From positions 1-64,000 of the forward strand of contig NZ_ABCS01000010.1 of assembly GCF_000170895.1 (NCBI RefSeq): a DNA stretch of 64,000 nt, given 5' to 3'. How positions within the stretch are numbered: position 1 is the stretch's first letter; each line of letters opens with the position of its first letter. This document shows, piece by piece, positions 27,702 through 35,434 of the stretch. The notes beneath the pieces are model-generated. The model was not told the DNA's origin. It worked only from the letters and a program-made list of their open reading frames with translations, and ran no database searches. This stretch comes from Plesiocystis pacifica SIR-1 (GTDB taxonomy: Bacteria > Myxococcota_A > Polyangia > Nannocystales > Nannocystaceae). A program made the position numbers and the translations under genes.

Positions 27702-29282
27702 TCACCGCCGACGCTTGCGTTGTCGAGGCCGGGCCGCCGCACCCTCGCCGGGCAGGGGGTCCGCGGCGCAGCGCAGCCCGAGGTCGGCGCGGCGGCTGCG
27801 GGGGTCGACCATCTTCGAGCCCAGCGCGCTGAGCTCGTGGGCCTCCTCGCTGAGCGCGGAGCCCCCGAACACCCGCGCGCCGCTGGTGCCCGCGTCGCTG
27901 GTCCACTCCCACACGTTCCCGGCCATGTCGACGAGGCCCCAGCGCCCGGTGCCCTCGGGGAAGCTGCCCACGGGCGCGGTCCCGACGAAGCCGTCGCTGC
28001 GCTCGTACAGCGCCGTGAAGGCCGGCTGGCGCTTGCCCTCCTCGTCGCGCGCGCGCAGCTCCCGAGCGCACTCGCGGCCGCAGGCGTTGACGAGGTGGCG
28101 GTCCGGCGGGTCCTCGCCCCAGGGGAAGCTGCGCTGCTGCTCGCCGCCCTTGGCCGCGTAGATCCACTCGTGGGCGTGGGGCAGGCGCTTGTCTCGAGCC
28201 TGGCAGTAGGCCCGGGCCTGGTCGAGGGTCAGGCAGTTGACGGGGTGCTTGCGCCGCCCGGCCTTGTCCTCGTTGCACAGCTCGTCGTAGCGAGCGTGGA
28301 GCGCCTCGTCGAGCTCGTCGACGCCGCGCCAGTCGACGCTGGCCGGGGCCTCGGAGCAGGTGTGGTCGGCGGCGCAGCGGGCATAGTCGGCGACGGTCAC
28401 CTCGCTGCGATCGAGGCAAAAGGCGCCCGCGATCGGCTGCGCGCCGTAGTGGATCATCGCCATGCCCTCGGGGCAGCGCAGGTCGGAGAGGATTTCCTCC
28501 GTCTCGACGCGAGCGTCGAGGGGGAGCAGCTCGAGCTGGACCAGCGAGCGACAGTCCCGGGGCGGGCCGTAGCTGCTGGTCGCCTCGCAGGCCGCGAGCT
28601 TGCCGTCGCTCGAGTAGTAGCCGCGGTGCCGGCTGCCGCCGCCGCCCGCCCCCGCGCCGCTGACCTCCACGCCGGCCTCGACCCGCGCGCCGCTGGCCTC
28701 GGTCAGCTCGAAGGCGCCGACGATCAGGCTCGAGACCACGTGGGTCGCGTCCTCGCACTGGCGCCCGCGCAGCGCGGCCCTTGGCGGAGGCGTCGAGGGT
28801 CCGGCGTATTGCCCGACCAGGGCCATGTCGAGGAGCAGCGCGCCGTAGCGCTCGACGGCGCCGACGAGCTTGGCCGCGCCCAGGGGGACCTTGGCCCACA
28901 CGTCGCCGGCGCTCTGGATCAGCAGCTGGTCGTGCTTGCCCGAGACCTCGGTCCACTCGTAGCTGCCCTCGACCTCGCAGCCGCGCAGGACCTCCATGGC
29001 GCAGCCGGTGTAGCGGACCACGATGAGCTCGCCGCGGTGCAGCTCGGCCTCGAGGGCGCTGCGCTGGGTCGAGGGCCACTCGACGAGCAGGGGGTCGAGG
29101 TCGAGCTCGGCCTCCTCGCTGCCCGAGCCCTCGACGCAGCGGGCGTAGGCTTGCTTGGCGTCGATGCCTTCGAGGCCGCCGGGTCGCGGGCTCGAGCAGC
29201 CCGGCGCGAGCAGGACCGCGCCGACGAGGGCCATGGCGCCGAGGAAGGGCGCGGCTCTCCAGGGTCCCGCAGGGCCGAGCAT
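27702..29282 (-). CDS. Formylglycine-generating-enzyme-like (SUMF1) lipoprotein
   Basis: 526 residues. A signal peptide with lipobox LAPGC (Cys near 29) is followed by an ~260-residue N-terminal region of the type also found as a fragment at 57082-57581 (YGALLLDMALVG..., CEDATHVVSSLIVGAF). The C-terminal FGE-sulfatase domain (~270-505) has IAGAFCLDRSEVTVADYARC, LPHAHEWIYAAKGG, FPWGEDPP and MAGNVWEWTSD, ending in GLRCA. Sulfatase-maturing enzymes and several non-enzymatic sugar or protein binders share this fold; the paired active-site cysteines of true FGE are not clearly present, so enzymatic activity is doubtful. It heads the operon with the DnaJ-C-like and HEAT proteins. Confidence 0.78.
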   Translation of the reverse strand: MLGPAGPWRAAPFLGAMALVGAVLLAPGCSSPRPGGLEGIDAKQAYARCVEGSGSEEAELDLDPLLVEWPSTQRSALEAELHRGELIVVRYTGCAMEVLRGCEVEGSYEWTEVSGKHDQLLIQSAGDVWAKVPLGAAKLVGAVERYGALLLDMALVGQYAGPSTPPPRAALRGRQCEDATHVVSSLIVGAFELTEASGARVEAGVEVSGAGAGGGGSRHRGYYSSDGKLAACEATSSYGPPRDCRSLVQLELLPLDARVETEEILSDLRCPEGMAMIHYGAQPIAGAFCLDRSEVTVADYARCAADHTCSEAPASVDWRGVDELDEALHARYDELCNEDKAGRRKHPVNCLTLDQARAYCQARDKRLPHAHEWIYAAKGGEQQRSFPWGEDPPDRHLVNACGRECARELRARDEEGKRQPAFTALYERSDGFVGTAPVGSFPEGTGRWGLVDMAGNVWEWTSDAGTSGARVFGGSALSEEAHELSALGSKMVDPRSRRADLGLRCAADPLPGEGAAARPRQRKRRR

Positions 29283-29336
29283 GACCCGACGCTAGCAGCA
29301 CCTCGCAGACGCGGACAAGCTGGAGGGGGCGGGCGC

Positions 29337-30014
29337 TCAGCCTTTGCGGGTCAGCACCGCCACGGCGCGGTCGATGTCCGCGTTTCCGGCGATGACCAGG
29401 ACGGTGTCTCCAGTCCGGATCCGCGTCTCCCCCCGAGGGATCACCAGCTCCCGCACGCCCTTGCGGCGGATCCCGATCAGCAGGCACCCCTCCGGAAACT
29501 TGCGCTCCGCCGCGATGCTGGCGGCTGAGCGGCCGATGCACCAGGCCGTGGGCGGAATGCCGACCGAGAAGACCTGCGCCGCGTCGTCGCCGATCATCAC
29601 GATCTCGTTGACCACCGGGTGCTCGATGTAGAGCACGACCTGGTTGCGGAGCAGGTGGGTGGTGCGGATCAAGTGGTCGGCCCCGGCGGCCTCGTAGGCC
29701 GCGGCGTAGGCGTTGTCGCGCAGCCGGGCGATGATCCGCTCGACGCCGAGGGTCCGCGCGAGCAGGGTGCAGGCGATGTTGTCGGCGTCGTTGGGCATCA
29801 CCGTGACCAGCAGCGAGGCCCGCTCGGCGCCGGCGTCCTGGAGCACGTGCAGGTCCGTCGCGTCGCCGAGCACGGTCACCGCCCCGAGCTGGGAGTAGAT
29901 GGCCTCGCAGGTGTGCTTGTCTCGGTCGATGACGACCACGTCGTGGCGACGGGCGATCAGGGCCTCGGCCAGCTCGCGCCCGAGCGCGCCTCCGCCGGCG
30001 ATGATGACGTACAT
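29337..30014 (-). CDS. trkA: TrkA, potassium channel regulatory subunit
   Basis: 225 residues: one RCK unit. An N-terminal Rossmann fold has the dinucleotide loop GGGALGRELAEAL and DRDKHTCE after the second strand, for NAD(H) or ATP binding. The C-terminal RCK_C part (~140-225) has GIRRKGVRELVIPRGETRIRTGD and a final VIAGN. E. coli TrkA has two such units; single-unit forms pair as dimers on the TrkH/KtrB pore. Its partner trkH is 0.6 kb away on the same strand, with a plus-strand gene between them. Confidence 0.88.
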   Translation of the reverse strand: MYVIIAGGGALGRELAEALIARRHDVVVIDRDKHTCEAIYSQLGAVTVLGDATDLHVLQDAGAERASLLVTVMPNDADNIACTLLARTLGVERIIARLRDNAYAAAYEAAGADHLIRTTHLLRNQVVLYIEHPVVNEIVMIGDDAAQVFSVGIPPTAWCIGRSAASIAAERKFPEGCLLIGIRRKGVRELVIPRGETRIRTGDTVLVIAGNADIDRAVAVLTRKG

Positions 30015-30147
30015 GGCCCGATCCTATCAGGCCCCCAAAGCGGCCTGATAGGCTCTCCAGGGGCTAATGGCGAGCCCGCGCGCGAGCCTTGGGGGCGCGA
30101 CGGAGGGGCGCGGTGATCGATCCCCGGGTCGGTGGCACGTCCCAGTC

Positions 30148-30666
30148 ATGAGCCGAGTCGTTCCCCTGCTTGCCTTGGCCTCGTGCCTCCTCGTGCCAAG
30201 CCTGGCCTCGGCCGACGTCAAGCCCGAAATCTCGTCCCCGGAGGACGGGGCGATCGTCGACACGACCTTCTGGGTCGAGGTGAGCCGGGGAACCTTCGAG
30301 CACTGCAGCGTTGGCGGGTGCGACGAGCTAAAGGACCTCGATGTCACCCTGAGGGCCAACGGGAAGTATGCGGCCAGCGCAGACTTCGAGGGGCAGCCCT
30401 CGGTGGCGCTGGAGGTGACCCTCGAGCCTGGCGAGTACGAGCTCGAGGCGGACGGTGAGGTCTCGGGGGTCGGCAAGTCGATCACGGTGACGGTGGAGGG
30501 GCCTCCGGACGTGCCCCAACCACCGCTGGAGGACGGCTGCTCGGTGGTCGACGAGGGGGGCGCTGGGCTCCCCTTGGGGGGGGCGCTGATGCTCTTCGCG
30601 GGGCTCTGGCGGCGTCGCCGGGGCGCGGAGGAGCGCGCTAGCGCGTCCACGCCCGGACGCTCATGA
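30148..30666 (+). CDS. MYXO-CTERM-like exported protein
   Basis: 172 residues from the ATG at 30148; upstream in-frame codons are not needed. A classical signal peptide ends LASA. The mature part is a single beta-sandwich-like domain (ISSPEDGAIVDTTFWVEV, VALEVTLEPGEYELEADG), of the type that binds or decorates surfaces. Near the C-terminus DGCSVVDEGGA precedes a hydrophobic helix and RRRR, the Cys-helix-Arg layout of MYXO-CTERM sorting signals. The gene lies between trkA and trkH on the other strand and overlaps the trkH 3' end by 29 bases. Confidence 0.65.
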   Translation: MSRVVPLLALASCLLVPSLASADVKPEISSPEDGAIVDTTFWVEVSRGTFEHCSVGGCDELKDLDVTLRANGKYAASADFEGQPSVALEVTLEPGEYELEADGEVSGVGKSITVTVEGPPDVPQPPLEDGCSVVDEGGAGLPLGGALMLFAGLWRRRRGAEERASASTPGRS

Positions 30667-32176
30667 ACACGAACAGCGGCAGGACCTCGAGGCGCCCCGC
30701 GAGCATGGCGACCATCCAGGTCAGCTTGACCGCGGACGGCAGCTGCTGGATCTCGGGGATGCTGATGTAGCACGGCCCGATGTTGTTGAGCGCCGAGCTG
30801 ATCCCCGAGAGCGCCTGCCAGCCGTCGTGGTCCGAGAGCATGGTGGTCAGCACGGTCCCGAAGGCGAGCACGCACATCCACGCGACGGCGAGGGCGGTGA
30901 CGCGGCCGAGCTCGGGCACGCCCACGACCCGGCGATCGAGGACCACGGGGGTCTGGGCGGCGCTTGGCAGGACCAGGCGGCGGAGCTCCCGGACCATGAC
31001 CTTGACCAGCAAGATGACCCGGGTGAGCTTGAAGCCGCCGGTGGTCGAGCCGACGCAGCCGCCGAACAGCATCAGGATCAAGAACAGGGTCTTGGCGGTG
31101 TGGGCGAAAAAGGGCGAGGCGATGTCGACGGTCGCGTAGCCGGTGGTGGTGACGATCGCCAGGGTGGTGAACAAGGAGGTGCGCAGGCCGGCCTCGGCGC
31201 GGGCGAGACCGCCAGCGTTGGCGGCGTGGGTCGTGACCAGGGCATCGTCGGCGAACATGCCGACGCCCTCGCGCCACTGCTCGAACACGAGCAGGGCGAC
31301 GACGCCGACGATCAGCCCGATCCACAGGCGCATCTCGGAGCCGTCCCACAGGGCTCGCCACTCTCGGCAGACCAGGCGGTAGTGGACCACGAAGCTGGTC
31401 CCGCCTGCGGCCATGCCGGCGATCAGGATCCACTCGACGGCGCGGACGTTCACGTCGACCCCGGGCTCGCGGTAGTAGGCGATGCTCGCGTCGTGGGTCG
31501 AGAAGCCGCCGGTGGACAGGGTCGTGAACGCGTGGGTGATGGCGTCGAACCAGCTCATGCCGGCGGCGAGCAGGCCGAGGGCCACGAGCACGGTGAAGCC
31601 GACGTAGAGGTAGACGAACAGCTGCAAGGTGCGCAGCGGGCCGGGGACGGAGCGGCTCGAGCGGATCTTGTGGGCCTCGGTCCCGCTCAGGCGGTGGGCG
31701 AGGGCCGAGCTCCGGGTCAGCGCGACGAACAGGCTCAGGATCCCGACGCCGCCGATCCACTGGCTCAGGGCGCGCCACAGCAGCACGCTCGCGGGCATGG
31801 TGTCGAGGCCCGAGAACACGGTGATGCCCGTGGTCGTGAACCCGCTGACCATCTCGAAGCTCGCGTCGACGAAGCTCGCGTCGAGCAGGACCATCAGCGG
31901 CGCGGCCCCGATCGCCGAGGCGAGCAGCCAGGCGGCGGTGCACACGAGCATGGCCTGGACCTCGTCGAGGGGCCGCGATGGGATGCGCGCCCACATGCCG
32001 GCGCCCGCTCCAGCGGTGATCATCGCGGGGAGGCCAAAGGCCAGGGCGAGCGGGCCGAGGGCCTCCCCGAGCAGGGCCGCGACGACCCCCGTCACCAACA
32101 GCGCGCCCGCGAGGACGAGCAGGACCAGGCCGAGGGCGTGGGCGACGGTGGCGAGGGTCCGCAGGCGCGGGCGCAT
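30638..32176 (-). CDS. trkH: TrkH-type potassium uptake pore
   Basis: 512 residues with about ten membrane helices arranged as four M1-P-M2 repeats. Selectivity-filter-like loops occur at SGFTTTGIT, TLSTGGFST, TTTGYATV and STTGGFKLT, each with the expected Gly. It should form the inner-membrane K+ pore controlled by the TrkA subunit encoded nearby. The C-terminus ends MSVRAWTR. It is convergent with the MYXO-CTERM-like gene. Confidence 0.9.
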   Translation of the reverse strand: MRPRLRTLATVAHALGLVLLVLAGALLVTGVVAALLGEALGPLALAFGLPAMITAGAGAGMWARIPSRPLDEVQAMLVCTAAWLLASAIGAAPLMVLLDASFVDASFEMVSGFTTTGITVFSGLDTMPASVLLWRALSQWIGGVGILSLFVALTRSSALAHRLSGTEAHKIRSSRSVPGPLRTLQLFVYLYVGFTVLVALGLLAAGMSWFDAITHAFTTLSTGGFSTHDASIAYYREPGVDVNVRAVEWILIAGMAAGGTSFVVHYRLVCREWRALWDGSEMRLWIGLIVGVVALLVFEQWREGVGMFADDALVTTHAANAGGLARAEAGLRTSLFTTLAIVTTTGYATVDIASPFFAHTAKTLFLILMLFGGCVGSTTGGFKLTRVILLVKVMVRELRRLVLPSAAQTPVVLDRRVVGVPELGRVTALAVAWMCVLAFGTVLTTMLSDHDGWQALSGISSALNNIGPCYISIPEIQQLPSAVKLTWMVAMLAGRLEVLPLFVFMSVRAWTR

Positions 32177-32206
32177 GGGTCAACGGTACCGGCTTTTGAC
32201 CATCTT

Positions 32207-32251
32207 CGCCGTCGTGGACGACGCCACGCCCTCCCTACCCCACGTCCACGA
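32207..32251 (-). repeat. Interspersed repeat R2, copy a
   Basis: Ends directly at the VOC gene stop codon. It carries GTCGTGGACG and its exact reverse complement CGTCCACGAC around a ~23-base pyrimidine-rich loop (GCCACGCCCTCCCTACCC). Other copies are at 40839-40885 and, degenerate and inverted, at 43296-43335. It is a likely terminator hairpin for the VOC gene. Confidence 0.65.
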
Positions 32252-33055
32252 CTAGTCCACGAACAGGCGGACTTCGAGCATGGTGATGATCGTGAACGTG
32301 GCCCCCTGGGCGTCGTTGACCACGGCGAAGCGGCCGACTTGCGGGATGTCGATGGCGGGCACGCAAATCTTGCCCCCGGCCTCCTCGATCGCCTTGGCCG
32401 TCGCGTCGACGTCGGCGACGGAGAAGTAGGTCATCCAGTGGGGCGGGATCCCCTGCCACTGCTCGCCGACCATGGGCACGATGCCGCCGTTGCTGCGCCG
32501 GCCGGCCGCGATCGAGGTGTAGACGAACTGGCCCATGTCCTGCTCGCTGTAGGTCCAGCCAAACAGCTCGCCGTAGAACTTGCGCGCCCCGGGGACGTCG
32601 GTGGTCGCCAGCTCGTTCCACGACATCGAGTTGGGCACGTTGACCGTGCCGGCGCCGAAGTGGGTGCCGGCCTTCCAGACCGCGAACATGGCCCCGTGGG
32701 GATCCATGAACGCGGCCATCGAGCCCGAGTCGAGCACCTGGAAGGGCGGGAAGATGACCTTGCCGCCGAGCTCGGCGGCCTTGGCCGCCGTGGCCTCGAC
32801 GTCGCTCACGGCCACGTAGTCGGTCCACATGGTCGGGGCCCCGCTGGCCTTCATCTCCTCGCTCATCTGGCCCAGGCCCGCGACGGGGCGCCCGTCTTGG
32901 GTCCAGATCACGTAGGGCGGCCCGCCCTTGGTGTCTTGATCCACCGCGGTCCATCCAAAGATCTTCGAGTACCAGGCCTTGGCCGCCTCGAAGTCGTGGG
33001 CCACGAGGTCCGTCCAACAAAATACACCGTCGTCGTAACCATTCATCTCGGTCAT
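32252..33055 (-). CDS. VOC (glyoxalase/bleomycin resistance) superfamily protein, two domains
   Basis: 267 residues made of two tandem VOC halves (~10-125 and ~140-262). Each opens with the W-x-[ED]L..D...A..WY..FGW pattern (FCWTDLVAHDFEAAKAWYSK, then MSWNELATTDVPGARKFYGE) and closes with a beta hairpin (MDPHGAMFAVWK; NDAQGATFTII). Such proteins can be metal-dependent lyases, dioxygenases or sequestering resistance proteins. This two-domain CFP-30B-like form has no assigned substrate. Single gene; an ATG three codons further in (MNGYDD) is an alternative start. Confidence 0.82.
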   Translation of the reverse strand: MTEMNGYDDGVFCWTDLVAHDFEAAKAWYSKIFGWTAVDQDTKGGPPYVIWTQDGRPVAGLGQMSEEMKASGAPTMWTDYVAVSDVEATAAKAAELGGKVIFPPFQVLDSGSMAAFMDPHGAMFAVWKAGTHFGAGTVNVPNSMSWNELATTDVPGARKFYGELFGWTYSEQDMGQFVYTSIAAGRRSNGGIVPMVGEQWQGIPPHWMTYFSVADVDATAKAIEEAGGKICVPAIDIPQVGRFAVVNDAQGATFTIITMLEVRLFVD

Positions 33056-33204
33056 TGCGTGCTCCCATCTGCGGGCGTTCGGTGCCCGTCTTTGCGGGCA
33101 CGCTAACCCATCTGCGCGCCGATTGGAGCCAGCAGCTCTGCGCCTCGAGAGCCCGCAGGGGTGCCCTTGGTGGATCGCCGACGACCACTCTCGACGCGGA
33201 CGTC

Positions 33205-33237
33205 GAAAAGCAAAGGGCCGCGAAACATCGCGGCCCT
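33205..33237 (-). terminator. Rho-independent terminator of fabH
   Basis: On the minus strand a perfect 9-bp stem (AGGGCCGCG/CGCGGCCCT, 6-base loop ATGTTT) is followed by TTTGCTTTTC. It lies 38 bases beyond the fabH stop. This is the clearest intrinsic terminator in the window. Confidence 0.85.
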
Positions 33238-33274
33238 CGTGTGCGTCGAGCGGAGTCGGTGCTGAGCTCGAGTG

Positions 33275-34309
33275 TCACCAATCGATGATCGCCGAGCCCC
33301 AGGTGAAGCCCGAGCCGAAGGCGGCCAGGGCAATCTTCATGCCCGGCTTCAGCACGCCGTCGCGCTTGGCCTCGGCCAGCAGGATCGGGATGGTCGCCGC
33401 GGTCGTGTTGCCGTAGCGCTCGATGTTGTGGACGACCTTCTCCTCCGGGACCTTGAGCAGCTTGTGGGCGACGTACTCGTTGATGCGCTTGTTGGCCTGG
33501 TGGAGCACGAACAGGTCGATGTCCTCGAGCTTGGTGTTCGTCTCGCTCATGGCCTGCATCAGCGCGCCGGCGATCTTGGTCACGGCGTGCTTGAAGACCA
33601 CGCGCCCGTCCATCTGGGCGAACAGCTTTTGCGGGGGCACGCGGCCGAAGCCGTCGGCGTCGAGCTCGACGAAGGGGAAGTTGGCGATGTCCCAGATGTG
33701 CTGGGCGAGGACGTCGGCGTTGGAGCCGTCGGCGCCCAGCCACACCCCGCGCACGCCCTTGTCCTCCTCGGTGCCCTCGAACACGGCGGCCCCGGCCCCG
33801 TCGCCAAACAGCGAGGCCACGGTCCGGCCGCGGGTGCTCAGGTCGAGGGCGTGGGAGTGGGTCTCGGCGCCGACGAGGAGCACGCGCTTGCACTGCCCCG
33901 ACTGGACCATCGCCGTGGCGACCTGGGTGCCGTAGAGGAAGCCCGAGCACTGGTTGCGGATGTCGAGGCAGGGGACGTACTTGAGCTTCTTGCCCTCGGT
34001 CAGCCCGAGCTTGTGCTGCAGGTAGACCCCCGAGCCGGGGAAGCAGTGCTCCGGCGAGAGGGTCGCGAAGATGATCATGTCGAGGTCCTGGGGCTCGAGG
34101 CCCGCGTCGGCGAGCGCGGCCTTGCTCGCCTCGAGGCCCAGGTCCGCCGAGCCGACGCCGTGGTCGGCGAAGCGGCGCTCGCGGATGCCCGTGCGCTGTT
34201 GGATCCACTCGTCGCTGGTCTCCATGCCGTAGTCGTTGACGAGGTCGTCGTTGGTGACGACCCGCGGCGGGACGTAGAAACCGGTTCCGGAAATGTAGGC
34301 GTTGGTCAC
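33275..34309 (-). CDS. fabH: FabH, beta-ketoacyl-ACP synthase III
   Basis: 344 residues with the full KAS III triad: Cys121 in IRNQCSGF, His270 in VLHQANKR and Asn301 in YGNTTAAT. DEWIQQRTGIRERR near residue 40 and GDGAGAAVF are further family signatures. It condenses an acyl-CoA starter with malonyl-ACP to initiate fatty acid synthesis, and is distinct from the OleA in this window (NQCSGF against NACLGF). It stands alone, without fabD, fabG or acpP next to it, so it may serve a special starter unit or secondary lipid; that is inference. An intrinsic terminator follows. Confidence 0.88.
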   Translation of the reverse strand: MTNAYISGTGFYVPPRVVTNDDLVNDYGMETSDEWIQQRTGIRERRFADHGVGSADLGLEASKAALADAGLEPQDLDMIIFATLSPEHCFPGSGVYLQHKLGLTEGKKLKYVPCLDIRNQCSGFLYGTQVATAMVQSGQCKRVLLVGAETHSHALDLSTRGRTVASLFGDGAGAAVFEGTEEDKGVRGVWLGADGSNADVLAQHIWDIANFPFVELDADGFGRVPPQKLFAQMDGRVVFKHAVTKIAGALMQAMSETNTKLEDIDLFVLHQANKRINEYVAHKLLKVPEEKVVHNIERYGNTTAATIPILLAEAKRDGVLKPGMKIALAAFGSGFTWGSAIIDW

Positions 34310-34412
34310 GAATGGGCCTCGGAGCGGACTCTATCAAACGCCTTTCTAGGCGGCTCTGCGCACATTTTTGCGCACTTTTGTGTCCGTTCTGGGTCTGTTC
34401 CGGGTCTGGCGC

Positions 34413-34440
34413 TTGCGCGCTGGGACATCGCTGCTAGCTT
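34413..34440 (+). promoter_or_regulatory. Possible sigma-70-type promoter of the tRNA-Leu
   Basis: TTGCGC (34413-34418) and TAGCTT (34435-34440) are separated by 16 bases. The -10 element ends 7 bases before the first acceptor base at 34448, so transcription would start at the mature tRNA 5' end, as is common for tRNA genes. The match is partial and the call rests on position. Confidence 0.4.
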
Positions 34441-34447
34441 GACCGGC

Positions 34448-34596
34448 GGCGGGTTGGTGAAACTGGTAAACACACGCGTTTGAGGAACGCTCGTTGAAAA
34501 ACGTTTGGGTTCGATGGGGCGGCTCATGTGAGTTCTGCCCACGCGATCTGGGTCCGCACAAAAGATGACTTCCTGGTTCGAGTCCAGGACCCGCCA
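34448..34596 (+). tRNA. tRNA-Leu(GAG), apparently interrupted
   Basis: The acceptor arms GGCGGGT (34448-34454) and ACCCGCC (34589-34595) pair perfectly, with A34596 as discriminator and no encoded CCA. The D arm is GTG...CAC (34457-34473); the anticodon arm is CGCGT-TTGAGGA-ACGCT with anticodon GAG at 34482-34484; the T arm CCTGG-TTCGAGT-CCAGG (34572-34588) is perfect. Between the anticodon and T stems lie ~80 bases where tRNA-Leu normally has ~14-20. That segment contains a CGTT/AACG hairpin, a second TTCGA (34510-34514) and ACGCG at 34541, which would pair with the anticodon 5' strand better than ACGCT does. Whether this is an intron, an oversized variable arm or a partial duplication cannot be settled by eye. 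Confidence 0.5.
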
Positions 34597-34599
34597 CGA

Positions 34600-34628
34600 G
34601 AGAGCCGAGGTCGACGACCTCGGCTCTC
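34600..34628 (+). terminator. Hairpin downstream of tRNA-Leu
   Basis: GAGAGCCGAGGTCG and its exact reverse complement are separated by one base: a 14-bp arm hairpin four bases after the tRNA end. No U-run follows. It is also downstream of the convergent S74 lipoprotein gene, so it could serve both strands. Confidence 0.65.
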
Positions 34629-34670
34629 GTACATTGTGTGGGCTCCACGCGCGAGGCCGAGGGGGCCCAC

Positions 34671-35387
34671 TCACTCATCGACTGCCTCGAGCTTGGCGAG
34701 TCGGGCCTCGAGAGCCGCGACCGTCTCGCGCAGGGCCTCGTTCTCGGCCTCGAGGTCCTCGAGCTTGGCGTCGAGGGCCTGGATCGCCGCGAAGGACACG
34801 CCGTCGGCGTCGACCTGGAAGATGGCGCGCTCGCTCGCGCCGACCTCGAAGGCCGCGCGGAAGTCCTGGGCCATGGGGCCGATGTGGCGCGCGGCGTGGG
34901 GGTCGTCTTTGTAGGTCCAGGCCGCGACGGGGAGGGCGACGAGGGCGTCGAGGACGGCCTGGGTGTCGACGGTCTGGAAGTCGCGCTTGAGCTCGCGGTC
35001 GCTCATGGGGCAGGTGACGCCGCAAAACTCCTCGCCGCGCGGGACGGGCAGGCCGGCGCAGCACATCAGGCCCTCGCAGCACAGCTCGGCGTTGGCGCAG
35101 CTGGCTCCCTCGCCGCCGCACATCCCGGCGTCGGTGGAGTCGGTGGAGTCGGTCGATGTGGAGTCGGTGGAGTCAGTCGATGTGGAGTCGGTGGACTCCG
35201 ACTCGGTCGAGCTCGACTCGCTGCCCTCCGAGCTCGACTCGGTCGTGGGTGACTCGTCGCTGGAGTCCGCGTCCGTGGCCTCGTCGCTGGTGTCGGAGGT
35301 GGCGTCGCCAGAGTCGTCGGCGCAGGCGAGCGCGGTGAACAGGGCGAGGGTCAGCGCAACGGTGGGAGCACGACGCGGCGAGAGCAT
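34671..35387 (-). CDS. Lipoprotein with peptidase S74 (intramolecular chaperone) domain
   Basis: 238 residues. The signal ends FTALACA, a lipobox-like site, followed by ~65 residues of Ser/Asp/Glu/Thr spacer. A compact Cys-rich part (MCGGEGASCANAELCCEGLMCC...FCGVTC) precedes SDRELKRDF, the start of a peptidase S74/tail-spike chaperone domain whose Ser and Lys perform autocleavage. A PMAQDF block and AIQALDAKLEDLEAENEALRETVAALEARL, a trimeric coiled coil, complete it. S74 domains trimerise phage tail spikes and are cut off after folding; here the domain sits on a short bacterial lipoprotein. Possible targets of trimerisation are the spacer and Cys knot upstream. Confidence 0.78.
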   Translation of the reverse strand: MLSPRRAPTVALTLALFTALACADDSGDATSDTSDEATDADSSDESPTTESSSEGSESSSTESESTDSTSTDSTDSTSTDSTDSTDAGMCGGEGASCANAELCCEGLMCCAGLPVPRGEEFCGVTCPMSDRELKRDFQTVDTQAVLDALVALPVAAWTYKDDPHAARHIGPMAQDFRAAFEVGASERAIFQVDADGVSFAAIQALDAKLEDLEAENEALRETVAALEARLAKLEAVDE

Positions 35388-35434
35388 GGCGCGATCTTGC
35401 CAGAGCTAGCCGCGGCCACGCGCTGGTGATCGCA

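Noticed and set aside
34485..34540. Group I intron in the tRNA-Leu
   Set aside because: The insert is only ~60 bases and lacks room for the P3-P8 core. The position also differs from the cyanobacterial tRNA-Leu(UAA) intron.
34306..34678. Two minus-strand open frames of 110-122 codons
   Set aside because: They overlap the tRNA-Leu and its flanks; the peptide is the type commonly mis-called across tRNA genes.
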